From assembly GCF_964355755.1 (NCBI RefSeq), contig NC_092671.1:39511304-39575303 (forward strand): 64,000 nucleotides of DNA, given 5' to 3'. Below the pieces are notes generated by a model that worked only from the letters and a program-made list of their open reading frames with translations, made no database searches and was not told where the DNA came from. Shown in pieces: positions 13,696-25,300 of this stretch (position 1 is its first letter; every line of letters starts with the position of its first letter). Origin of the DNA: Antedon mediterranea (Eukaryota > Echinodermata > Crinoidea > Comatulida > Antedonidae). The position numbers were made by a program, and so were the translations under genes.

Positions 13696-13891
13696 AATTT
13701 GACCAATTACTAGTTCTAGTAGTAATACAATTAAATTACAATCCTACAATAACATATTTGTGTCACAAATGTAAAAAATTCTGTAGGCCTACATTATATT
13801 TACAATATTTAAATGTAGTCACATACTGTAGTTAGGCCTAGTCGTAGAAAAACAAATAATTGTCAATAGGTTTGGTCTGAATAATATTTTT

Positions 13892-14980
13892 TACGCCGTG
13901 GTTAGGATTCCGGCACCGGAACTCAACTGCCCAGCGTTAGGGAATCCGACACGCTATTGCGCATGCCCAGAGCGAGGTAATCGGCGACTCTATACCACCT
14001 ATCAACAACAGCGATGGATCATTTCATAGCTGCGCCACACACGGCAAACTAGTCTAGATGCCTACTAATACGGTATCCACTAATCTAGGCTAGGGTTACC
14101 AGTTAGACGTGACCAGTGGGCCTATTTATTTTTTAATTAAATAGTGGTTGCTTCATTCATATATAAACTTCATATCATTATGAATTATATAATTATATGA
14201 CTAGTTTTATGATTTTTCATAACGCATTATACTGTACATAACAACATGCAATCACAAGTTGATTTGTTGACGGCAGCCACCGCGTGGATGTGAAAACTGT
14301 TCGGAAAGTCAGGGTCGCAACGCTAAAAACAGCATTACGATTCTTAGATAGATACTGATACTTATTAATATCATTATAATTATTTTAACGCGTGGCGTAG
14401 TCGTATTTTAATTATTAATTCATGTATGGCATAGGCCAAGTTTCATCCATCGCTCTCTCGCTCGCGCAACGACTATCTAGGCTACAGTAAATCCCTATAA
14501 CACTCCGACTCTCGGTGGTGTGGTGTGTGTGGCATTCTATAAGTGCAAGCAAAGAACTTATAACACAAGAATCTCCTGTTCTTCAATTTGCATTCAAAAC
14601 ACAGTATCGGAAGTACAGGGTTAAAAGGTCAAACTGGGCGACGCCATTTCACAGCATGGAGCAGCGCCCCCTCCAAACTAGGAAGTCAATTACTCTACCC
14701 CTCTAGAGTATTAGCAGATCCCCTCTATGATTTTGACTTTCTAATTTGATGCGGGCGCCCTACTCCATGGCTCACAATGGCGCCACCCATAGCTCTATTC
14801 TATCCCACAATGCCTTTCGAAATTGTTACGCGCTTCGGACGAACAGGAGATTCTTGTGTTATAAGTTCTTTGGTGCAAGCTATAATTCACTTCCCAGAGC
14901 TATGAGCATGCGCAATAGCGTGTCGGATTCCCTAACGGTGGGCAGTTGAGTTCCGGTGCCGGAATCCTAACCACGGCGTA
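13892..14980. mobile_element. Non-autonomous DNA transposon with ~76-bp terminal inverted repeats
   Basis: The left end (13892-13968: tacgccgtggttaggattcc onward, to gcgcatgc) is repeated almost perfectly in inverse at 14904-14980 (from gcatgcgc to ccacggcgta). A second, inner inverted pair lies at about 14547-14582 and 14843-14881 (aaagaacttataacacaaga and its complement). No transposase frame is present. T-rich flanks hide any target duplication, so I do not assign a superfamily. Confidence 0.88.
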
Positions 14981-15645
14981 TTTTTTATTAATACTTCTTC
15001 AATAAACGTAATGATATGAATATAATAATAAAATAGATTCATCATGGATCAATGGATTCAATTCATAAAGGAGCACCCGGCAGAAAGATGAGGTTGGAAA
15101 GAAGGACCGGTCTATTTCATCATGTATTGTCCAACCAAATCAACATAATTCATTAAACATAGATAGCACATCACTACTTTTTATACATCATAAAAATTAT
15201 AGATCATAGTTTATGGACCTATCTAAATCTTTACTTCTTATATTACAGTAATACGTTGATTAATAAAACTGTTTGCCGAATTCAAATTTGAATTTCCTTA
15301 TCTTGTTGAACAGCAGGTCACCCACTCCTCGAATAAAAAATAAAAATCAGTATCAGAACAACGTCGACTGGGCGGGTTATCTTTCCAGGATCATATCATT
15401 CTCCATCACCTAAAATATAATCTGGTATATAAGATGATAACTGAGTACATTAGATAAAGTAGAAAGTATCTTACCTTCAAAATATAAAACTTATTTATCA
15501 GTAGCTCCAAAAATTTAAATTGGCGAACACAGGGTACAACCGTAATGTTCAAACCGGTAGTCGATGTCGTCGGTCGTATATACCGGAAGTGACATCATTC
15601 CCGTAACCGGAATTTTAGAGGGCAGTAGACCAATTATTTAGTATA
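14981..15645. other. Non-coding DNA
   Basis: No gene or repeat that I can support. Confidence 0.35.
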
Positions 15646-16135
15646 GCAATTTATTTCATCGTCGCTATCTTTTTATGCAAAGTTAAAATCAAAGCCGGAT
15701 CTTGAAAAGATTTTACTTGATAAAACAAATTTTAATGGTGCCCGTCTTAAATTTCAAGCCCGTTCCAATACTCTCCCTTTAAATTTTAAATTAAGTAAAT
15801 GAACCGTGGATAATGATGGCCTCTGTCCATTATGTAACTCTGGAAATATAGAGGACATATCTCACTTTTTATTTAGTTGTGATACATTACAATGTGTAAG
15901 AGAAGAACAGCTAAATATACTTAAACAAGACTTAATTTTTCATAACGAGTTAGATGTTTGTGAAACATTCTGCACCAGTAATAATGACGAAAAAATGTTA
16001 TATGTTCTGGGGACGGATACACTTCCCGTCAGTAATAATGTTCTATTGAGTCTTGACAAATTTTGTAAAGTATACCTAACAACATCATGGAAAATACGAA
16101 ACAATCTTATACAACTCGCAGATAGCATGTAATGT
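15646..16135 (+). pseudogene. 5'-truncated LINE fragment (C-terminal zinc-finger region of ORF2)
   Basis: In one frame from about 15683 the sequence reads GARLKFQARSNTLPL, then hits TGA at 15800-15802, then continues DGLCPLCNSGNIEDISHF with C-x2-C...H-x4-C spacing to a stop at 16130-16132. This is the pattern of the cysteine motif at the end of many non-LTR retrotransposon polyproteins. Reverse transcriptase and endonuclease parts are missing. The TGA sits where a tryptophan codon could have been. An AATAAA-rich AT tail follows. It is a dead insertion, not a host gene. Confidence 0.65.
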
Positions 16136-17578
16136 TTTTGTTTTGTTGCGGTATAGAGATCTTTTTATTTTGAGTTTTTAATATTACTATTTTTAAATTT
16201 TGGTACAATATTTTTTTCAATAAATTATTATATTTCATGGATTTATCGTAAGACTACCAATCTCAATTCATTGATTTTTGGATCAAAGATGTTTAATGAT
16301 TGGATATAATAAATTTAATCGATCTATTAAAGGTATTTAATTTGAATAAACTTGATGGGTAGGTGTACTATAAAAATAACAAATACAAAATACACACATT
16401 AAATATAAGGAAAAATATTCAAACTAAACAATACACAGTGAATTTAAATTAGTTTTTAAACTAGGTTGGATCTAATAACTTTAATCGATCTATTACAAGT
16501 ATTAGAGTGAAACTATTCCCTGGTCTGACAAGCAAGCATGTGTTATTAGCCTATGAGTGGGTTGATTTTTTTTACAGAATACAGAATCTATTATTGGTCC
16601 AAAAGGAAATTTGTTTTGTTGACAAGCTCAAACAATTATAAATATATAAAAAAGTCTTGAATACGAAACATACTAAGTGTAAAATAAAAAAAAGTATTTG
16701 TGTTTTATAAATGGCAAGAATTTAGAACAATTGAATACTTTGGGAATTGATCGGGAAAGGATTTAAAAAGGGGACTGTTTGGTATTGTTTTTTTGGTTTT
16801 GTGTACGGCCCATCATTTAGCCACTTACTTTTCATGAGTGCTACCATGGAACTATCGGAACTATAATAGTTCCATGGTGCTACTCACAGGGTTTATAATA
16901 TTATTATTTTTATAGTGGGCGGCATTCAAATAAGGCTCTAAAAAAATTATACTTGAATGCCGCCCTCTATAAAAATTAATCAGCTGGATTTTTGTTGTTG
17001 AAGAAAACAGAGAAGGATGTTTGTTTTTAATAAATATCTCTCGGTTTCTGACCAGATGAATTGGTTTTCTTTCTCATGTTTTAACATTATGTAATTCGGG
17101 GCATTGATTTATATATTTATTTAATTCTAAACCAACATTACAGTAAGTGTTTAGCTAGCCTGGCCCTATTTGTAATGTACTACTACTACTGTACTCAGCC
17201 AGCCAGGCCTCCTCATTCTCAACCTCACTCTCAGTGCACTCATCAGTCACAGGAGTCCTTCACTCTACTCTACTACACTAGGGCCGGCCTAGGCCTACTA
17301 ACTACTACTATTCGGAGCACAAACAACAACTAAAAGCCTAAAGGAAGCCAACATAGTAACATACCTAGCCTAGGCCTAGTACTACTTATACAGTACTAGA
17401 TTTATGCCTGTCTGTATGAAGTTTTTGTGGAAACCTTCAAATGTATTTAATTAAAATGTTTTAAAATTATTGTTAAATTAAATTTGCCATTAGTTACTGA
17501 ATATTTTGTTTTGTTTTAACACTCAATATCTACTTACTTTGTCTTGTAGAATATTATAGGTACATTACAAGTTAGAAG
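16136..17578. other. Upstream flank of the TRIM gene
   Basis: No coding exon seen. A likely 5' UTR acceptor (gtcttgtag) ends at 17549, so an untranslated first exon probably lies further left. Two hairpins and two TAGGCCTA octamers (17290, 17371) are in this stretch. Confidence 0.4.
16846..16979. repeat. Two adjacent hairpins
   Basis: First: accatggaactat at 16846 is inverted at 16869-16881. Second: ttttatagtgggcggcattc (from about 16908) is inverted as gaatgccgccctctataaaa ending near 16976. The second resembles a very short MITE. Confidence 0.75.
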
Positions 17579-19169
17579 ATGGCTAGTTGTGGGGGAAATC
17601 CTTTTGTGGTGGATGATAGTGCAGAGCAGCAAGTAGTAGGGAACAACAACCCTTTTGAAGATGTCAATTCTAGTCAAGAGAATAGGCCTACTCCTACTCC
17701 TCCAACTAATAGACCTGTCCGACCTAATCAACCTCCAAGACGTTCTCCCTCCCATGTGCCTCAGTCATCAAATTCAGTATCTCCATCCAATCGGCGAATA
17801 TCTGTACCCACACCATCATCTGCGAGTGGATTATTTGGGGGCGCTTCAGCTGGTGATCAAGATGAATTTAGTGAACGTTTTCTAACGTGTACAATCTGTT
17901 TAGAAACGTATAATGAAACACCAAAGCTGTTACCGTGCATGCATTCATTTTGCTGCGGTTGTATACAAAAGCTTGCGCAGGACAAGCGTAAGTTTGCTTG
18001 TCCCGTTTGTCGAAGAGAGGTACAAGTCCCTAAACAAGGAGGGGTTGATGCTTTACCAAATAATATTTTCGTTCGGGATCTAACAGATTTTCTGTCGGAA
18101 CAGCCGAATCGGCCGAGAGTAAGCTCAACGGCGCTAGCATCGGAATCGTACGGTGTAACGCAAAGACCTAGAGCTCGTACAAACGAGCCAAAAATTGATC
18201 GCCACGCAAGCGGTAATATATTCCAAAGGGCTGTAATTAGACTGAAGCTGCAATTTTCGTCAAAGAAAAGGCGGAACTGTCAATACCATTCCGAGAAAGA
18301 ACTTAAATACTATTGTAGCACGTGCAACATTATTGTTTGCAAAAAATGCATAAGATTTGAACACGAAGATGGCCACATAATATTGAATTTGAGTTCCGCA
18401 GCCGAGGACCGTCTTCGTGCTATTCATTCTTTACTTTCTGAAGCAGAATTGAGAATCCCGCCCTTAGAGCACGGTTGCAACGGTGTCCATGCACAATTGC
18501 AAAGTCTCAAAGAACGACACTCTGCCAGCAAGTCTCAAATAAAAGATGCATTTGAGAGCATTAGGTTGGTATTGCAGCAACAAGAAAATGCTTGTTTAAC
18601 AAAGGTAACACATTTGTTTTTTCTCTTTATTTAAGAATCTTTTTACTAATTCTATTTTACAGGGGTGTTCTGTAATATTACATTTGTCAAATTTGAATAG
18701 CATCATCATCGTAATTATTGTAACCTAGCCCTATTCACACTTGACTGACGTCACTGTGTGTTTAATATAAAATTGGTTTCTTTGGAACTATAATATGCAC
18801 AAATTCGAATTCAGGCTTAGACACTGCTTTAATATTTCTGTTTATTTTCAACAGCTTAACACGCAATTTCAACGAAAGAACGGTGTTTTGTCTGCACAGT
18901 TGAACAACCTTGATCTGCAATTGTCCACGATAAAGAGCGCCTGCATGTTCACCAAACGCACGGTAGATGACCTCAAAAACGCTGATTATGAGATGGTAGC
19001 CATGAGCTTTCAGTTATCAGCACGTATTGAGGAAGTTCTTGCGATGCAAACTCCAGATCCTATCAAACCAGCCAGCGATGATTTTCTGAAAGTTAACCAG
19101 AATGATGAAGGAATAGAGAGCGTTCAGGGCTTGATTAAAAACATGGTGTCTGTTGAAGACACTGTATAA
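17579..19169 (+). CDS. TRIM-family E3 ubiquitin ligase (RING, B-box, coiled coil)
   Basis: Two coding exons, 17579-18604 and 18855-19169, joined in phase 0 (AAAG|gtaaca, ttttcaacag|CTTAAC), give 446 residues. Residues 1-100 are a Ser/Pro/Asn-rich extension with two NPF tripeptides (7-9, 24-26) of the type bound by EH domains. The C3HC4 RING uses C104, C107, C120, H122, C125, C128, C141 and C144. The B-box uses C234, H237, C246, C249, C254, C257, H262 and H266. A Leu/Gln/Glu-rich coiled coil follows across the exon junction. There is no B30.2, NHL or filamin domain, so this is a short TRIM; RING proteins of this kind pass ubiquitin from an E2 to a substrate. I cannot name an orthologue. An intron, probably in the 5' UTR, ends at 17549. 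Confidence 0.9.
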
Positions 19170-20153
19170 TATTTAAACCCAAAAAATCAGCTTGAAATAC
19201 AATAAATTAAATAAGATAATTTACAATTGAGTATATTGTGCCTAGAGCAGACAAATTAACCAGATATATACAGCTAAATAATAAATATATATGTACTAAT
19301 TATTTTTAATGAATCATGACTGAATTAGTCATCTATAGACTGTTGGCATGAAATCATTTTCACTTAATAATATTTTAATGAAACCGTATATTAATACAAT
19401 AATATGGTAATTGGACATTTATCCATTGTTGTGCTGACCTTTGACCTAACTCTTATGCAAATATACAGTTAGTACCACTCTTTGGGATGTAGTAATCAAA
19501 TTTCATATTGTTAGTTAAGTAGTGATATCTTTGTTTTGTATTTGTACTATACTACTATTTAATACTATAGTAAAAATATATTATATAACAACACAATGTA
19601 TTGTAATACTCTTGGACTATCCTAAGTGGTTTTCAAAAACGCACTCTTGTTTTGGACAGTTCTTGTTACTTTTGAAGAATTAATTATTTTTAGCTAAATT
19701 TTATTAGCAAGATATAAGGCAATGATAAAGGTGCTTATTAAAATTTCTAAATTTAATATGCAGTAATGAATTAAAAGGTTAGAAATGTCCTAAGAATGCT
19801 ATAAATTAATCAATATATTATAATGTTACAAATAAAAAATGTTCTAAAAATTAATATGATAGTCATCACTGTGTTGAAATATTAATGTACAGAAAAACTA
19901 TCAATATTATTATACTTTGGTAGTCTTACAATATAAATGTGAACTTTAAATGGAATTAGTTTATATATTAGTTAATATAGCAGCCTATTAAGGGGACACC
20001 TTTAAGGGTACACCTTCTATTAAAGGGACACCTATAAGGGAACACTTTCGGAACCCTTCAAAGTGTCCCCCGAAAAGGGGTTTGCTTGGGTGTATATCTT
20101 CCTCCTTGTTTGTTCCATAGGAAAGTGTCCATTAAGAGATGTTTCCTAAATAG
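19170..20153 (+). other. Probable long 3' UTR of the TRIM gene
   Basis: AT-rich with an early AATAAA at 19201. Near 19990-20070 there are imperfect repeats of a gggacacctttaagg motif. No separate gene is visible. Confidence 0.4.
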
Positions 20154-20420
20154 GGGTGTACCAATGGGGGTGTACCAATGGAGGCGTTCTAAGTGGTGTA
20201 CCAATGGGGATGTACCAATAAGGATGTACCAATAGAGGCGTTCTAAGTGGTGTATCAATGGAGGCGTGTACCAATGGGGGTGTATCAAAAAGGCGTGTCC
20301 AATGTGAGGCGTGTACCAATGGGGACGTGTACCAATGGGGGCGTTTACCAATGGGGGCGTGTACCAATGGGGGCGTTTACCAATGGAGGCGTGTACCAAT
20401 GGGTGTGTACCAATAGACAC
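20154..20420. repeat. Minisatellite of ~14-16 bp (gtaccaatgggggc)
   Basis: About fifteen degenerate units of accaatggggg plus cgtgt or cgttt. Two larger blocks share gaggcgttctaagtggtgta. The array is open in several frames on both strands, giving Thr/Pro/His/Tyr-rich nonsense translations. Confidence 0.9.
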
Positions 20421-20871
20421 CTTCTACTCTATTGTTAACACAGTATTATTTATGTATAAAAAGTACATAAATATATAGTAATATTTGTATTAACATTTGT
20501 TGTAATTTATTCGTATAAAATAATAATTGTTTTACTTTTTAATGTTAGTACAGTACACCCTTTTTTTTAACTGACAGCATTTTCCAAGAATAAAAGATGT
20601 GGTTTATATTTAATCTAAACAGGAACTTGTTAGTATCTTAGTGTGTTACTCTAATCTTAGTAATGTAATGATTTTAATGATATATTTAAATCGAGTTCTA
20701 CTTTTATGTGTCAATTTATTCCAAATGATTTTAGTATTATTTTTCCATCCATAGCAATTGCATTATGTGTGTTAAGTTGATTTTATTTAAATTATATTTT
20801 ATTTGAGATATTTATTTATGTACCATGTCTATGCATGTGATATATGGTTGCTAATATTTTGTTTTGTGAAG

Positions 20872-20920
20872 AATAAAGTATCATTACACAATAGATTGGT
20901 GGTCGTGTTATGTGTGTAAA
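20872..20920 (+). terminator. Candidate polyadenylation site of the TRIM gene
   Basis: AATAAA at 20872-20877 is followed about 20 bases on by a GT-rich stretch (ggtggtcgtgttatgtgtg), the usual layout of a cleavage site. Implies a 3' UTR of about 1.7 kb; the early AATAAA at 19201 is the alternative. Confidence 0.45.
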
Positions 20921-21108
20921 GCTCTGTCTACACTATTATCAAACTAATTCGAAAAAAAAGTGTGATGTGCCCCGCCCCGTTCAACTTTTTTGTTTGTGAT
21001 TGTCGAAAGATTGAAAATAAAAAAATAAATATGACATCATTATGTCCATATATGGGCACATCACATTGTTTTTGTCACATAACGTTTGATTGTGTAGACA
21101 GAGCTTAA
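20918..21108. mobile_element. MITE family A, copy 3
   Basis: Ends aaagctctgtctacactat and tgtgtagacagagctta. The centre is partly replaced by about 50 bases of unrelated AT-rich sequence. Confidence 0.85.
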
Positions 21109-21182
21109 GTCAGTCTTTAAACTTATTCAAACAATAATAAACATTAATTATTTGCCAAGATCGAGAGTCACGTGTTTGTGTA

Positions 21183-21288
21183 AAGCTCTGTCTATACTAT
21201 CAAACTTTATGTGACAAAAAAATGTGATGTCATATCACTACCGTATTTGGGCATATCACACACGCTTGATAGTGTAGACAGAGCTTTA
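21183..21288. mobile_element. MITE family A, copy 4 (short)
   Basis: Both termini are present (aaagctctgtctatactatc, gatagtgtagacagagcttt), but only one internal atcactaccgtatttgggca. About 106 bp, lying 74 bp from copy 3. Confidence 0.88.
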
Positions 21289-21314
21289 AGACAACATTAC
21301 AGAAGATGAATACT

Positions 21315-21600
21315 ATGGGTGGTGTGTGTCAAAGGGTAACCGATAAAATCGACGATGATTATGAAACGACGACGATATTTTAATTGATCTAAGAACGGTC
21401 ATTATTTGCCGATAACAACGACGGCGATGTTCGTTCGTATTCCGATAACGGCGATTACAGAATTCGTATTGACCGATAACGACGACGATAAACATTAGTA
21501 CCGTCCCGACGATAATACGACAAGGACTATAGTATTTGTATTACAAATATTGCAAACAATTATCATTTCGTATTGCCGATAACGACGATGGTGATTTTTT
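21315..21600. repeat. Simple-sequence region rich in cgataacgacgacgat
   Basis: Degenerate repeats of gataacgacgac and gataacggcgat. The minus-strand frame at 21313-21495 is a product of this repetition. Confidence 0.7.
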
Positions 21601-22324
21601 GTCCGAATTCTTAACGTTTAAAAAAATACGAAGGCGCGCTTATTTCCTTATTGAAACAACTACCTGCTTACTTCCTTTTGCATAATCTATATTTTAAATT
21701 TCTTTCCTTGTTATTCTCATATTTTGTTCATTCACTCATAAACAATATTTTCCTTACAAAACATAAATAAAACATTTCCCGATACGCACACTAAACATGT
21801 TTGGGTTTTTTGTGGTGTTTGATAATCTTATATATTTATAGATATTATACTGTACTGTTTAGTTAATAATACATCTATAATAAAAATATTCACTTATAAG
21901 AAATTCTTGAATTCTTAGTTCTGTCACAACATATTTAATTTAATTTTCAGTATCATTTTTTCTATCCAAATTGTAGCATTGATCGATCAAATAAGCCTTA
22001 TTACATTTTTTAATCTCTATAAAATATAATAGTTGTGACTATTTGTTTAGCCCTTCCCATAATTTAGTATGTTTTTATTTATGTTAATAATTTATTTTTG
22101 GGCAAATATAAAAGAAACACTGTAAAACAAGTACTGTACTCATGTGAATAAATGAATGGCCGTATGGCGCCCTCAATTGATTTGATATTAAAAACGGAAA
22201 TTGTAAAAACCTCCTAAAAGTAGTCAAATTTGTTTCAAAATCAGTTAAGAGAAAAGTTGCACTAATGATGTCAATTCGCGTATTGCTATATATTTATAAG
22301 TCATAGATTTTTTTTTAAATATAG

Positions 22325-22384
22325 TCGGATGAATAGCATTATTGTTGGATGAATAGCATTATTATCGGATGAATAGCATTATTG
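22325..22384 (+). repeat. 21-bp triplication just upstream of the MEGF-like start codon
   Basis: The unit cggatgaatagcattatt occurs three times at roughly 21-bp spacing and ends four bases before the ATG at 22388. A TATA-like tatttataag lies at about 22290. The triplet could be 5' UTR or core promoter. Confidence 0.8.
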
Positions 22385-22387
22385 CAT

Positions 22388-25300
22388 ATGATGGATTCAC
22401 TGAAAGGACTTTTGTTGATTCTAAGTTGTTGTGGATATTTTAATATTGGCACTTGTCAGAGTTCTTCTTTGGATCCAAATGGACCGAATGTTTGCCCGTA
22501 AGTAGAACGTTTTTGTGTGGCACATTTATTTACGTGTACCTCTGATTGGCAGTGACGTATTCCTCCTAATTCTTGCTTTTACTCTTTACAGGGCACTATA
22601 GTGCCTATAATTAGTAGTCACTTACTCCTATATCACAATTTAACACAGTTTACTTTTACAACAAGACGCGCTTTCCCGTACTTAAAGCGTGGTTCCCACT
22701 AAAGCTTGGTTCCCACTAGAACGTAACGCAAGGACGTAAACGCAACACAAGCGTGTTAACCAATGAAAAGCGAAGTTATAGACAGTTAGCAATCACAAGC
22801 GAATAAGCCATCGCTTGTGATTGGTCAATTCACTTGCGTTGCGTTACGTCATTGCGTTGCGTCGCTAGTGGGAACCACGCTTAAAATCAATTGCGTTGCG
22901 TTACGTTCTTACTTGCGTTGCGTCTCTAGTGGGAACCAAGCATAAACATAATTGTTTTAATTTAATAAACACTGTTTATTATTTAAATTTACTGTATTGG
23001 TGAATATTGACGGCATATCTTAGTTGACAGTTTAACACATATAGGGAAACAATTAATTAATTTCAATATTCCTGAAAACATTACAATTAAAACAACAACC
23101 TAAAGTATGGTACTCCCCTTGCAAACAATTATATTTTAAAATTGTCCAGATACTCCATAATTATAATATAGGCCGTAATCTATCCTAAAAAAGTAACTTT
23201 AAAATAGGTTCGATTTTATTCGTAATATTTTTATGGTCTTATTTTGTTTATCATTTGATATAGGCCTAGGCTAAGTTAAAGACAAGGCTATATTTCTGAA
23301 AATCCAAAAGAAATCATTTAAAGAATGTTAACTCTGTACAGTATGTTCGCTTTACGTATATTTGCCTAATTCGTGATAAATACTTTAAACTATTGGTCAA
23401 TTAAACCATATTATAGCTTCTAATAAAAGTCTGGCAGGCTTATAAACTAGCTCAAGTAACTTTCTAAATCTCACACCTTTATCTCGATGACATTTCTAGT
23501 TTCCTTTCTCTGGTTTGTGAAGCAGTTAGGTCAATTAAGGTCAATTAAGCATTTGCAAGATAATGGCCAAGATCTCAAAGATCCCTGGCTGTCAAACCAG
23601 TCGATGTGGATTCTCGCCAATTTTCATAAATTCTCTGTAGCAGTTAACTAACAAAAGTGTGGCTTATAATTTGTTCACTAATCTATAATTAGTACTGTTG
23701 CTAACGAACTTGCTCTACAACTGAATCTACAATTAATTGCTTTCCTTTTAGTACTTATTTCATGAACGTTGTGAAATTGTTTTCATAGATTTTAAAAATA
23801 ATTGTAAGTATTTCAAATATTCAGAACAAGATGTTAGTCTTATAGTTCTAAGCTATTATTGGTTTATTTCCATTTATCATCCATTAATTGCAATAGTATA
23901 AGAATAACAAATTATTACGCGCGCGCACAAAAGCCGTACGATTTTAAGCAGAAATTGAACGCGCGCGTCGATTAATTCCTACATCAATATTATCAGCTTT
24001 AAAATAATATGAATTATCGTGGCAACATTGAAGGCTCCAAAATCTGCCAAATTAGCTCCTGTATATAAGCTACTATCGTATAGACCTTGAATTTGTCACT
24101 ATATCTCACTTCACACAAGTTTATCTTTTGAACTTAAATCCTATACGAATTAAAGATTGAATCGTCATTTAATTTGGTAAGGGTATACGTATCCTAAAGG
24201 GGAACTGATGTTTGACACTCTTGTCAGACAGTATCCCCAGGGACCTCAGACAGTATCCCCAGGTACCTCTCATCTTGCAAGAAAAAACAGCATTTGTATT
24301 AGTAATACCAACTAGTTTGTATTAAAGTATACGATTAAGTGTTAAATGTAATTTCGGTATTGTCTCTCTCAGGAGAGAGAATGTACGAAATGTTGAAATA
24401 CTTATTTACAGTATAAGCAAATTCAAATGGTGTACGACAGTACGGAAGATGTTAGGCTACAGTAAATAGTGTGCTTATAAATAGTACAGTTATAAACAGA
24501 AGACTCAAGGTACCAGACTAGAAAGGTGAAAGAAAGCACATTATAAAGAAGCGGATTGGACCAGGAATGAATGAATTCACTCTTCCCTAATTGGACTGAA
24601 CAAAACACAGAGAAAACAGAGAGTATAGAAGAAGCGTTGTATGCAATCTCTATTGAAAAGAGGCGCGCTTTTGATCAGAAAGAAGTTTCATCAAAATGAT
24701 GAGTCGATGTTTGCTGTTCTTGGTGACACATCAACGACGTATAGCCGGTAGCTCGTGTACAATTAAGAACCGTATTAATAAAGGAAATTAATAACAATTA
24801 ATATATTGATAGTTTATACACCTAAGCACGACAAGATACTGCTGTGTATATGTAAATGTTGTTCCAGGTTCTACAAAATAAATAATGATACAATCTTTTG
24901 TAAAGAATCTCTGTTTGAAATGTGTGGAAAAAAGTTAATTCAAAGAAAGATAACTAATAATCTATGTACATTTTCTTTCACGCCTGCTCCATCGGGCTCC
25001 GTTCGGCATTTAGGTGTGAAAGATGTCGTAATAGATTACAGTTCTATACCGTAGTTGATAGGCGTAAACACTTGTAAATAAAAGGTAGTTGAATATTATA
25101 TATTTTTTTTAAAGGAAGACGTTTGTGAGGAAGGAAAAGCTTCTCTAAAGTTTATTCGTCAATAAGCTTGTATTGATTAGGATCATTATCCAATTCCAAA
25201 AAAAAACCCAACATTATTTAAAAGCTGTCTCAAAACCTGTAAAATGTACGTCATTCTAGTCACTTCAGCTTTCATTCAGTTACTTAACCTAAGTTGACAT

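Noticed and set aside
15806-16132. Independent small gene
   Set aside because: It continues upstream in frame across a TGA into more LINE sequence, so it is a retroelement remnant.
20058-20438. Overlapping repeat frames on both strands
   Set aside because: Minisatellite translation in the 3' UTR region of the TRIM gene.
24806-25054. 82-codon plus-strand frame in intron 1 of the receptor gene
   Set aside because: Cys- and Lys-containing but no family signature, no splice support, AT-rich.
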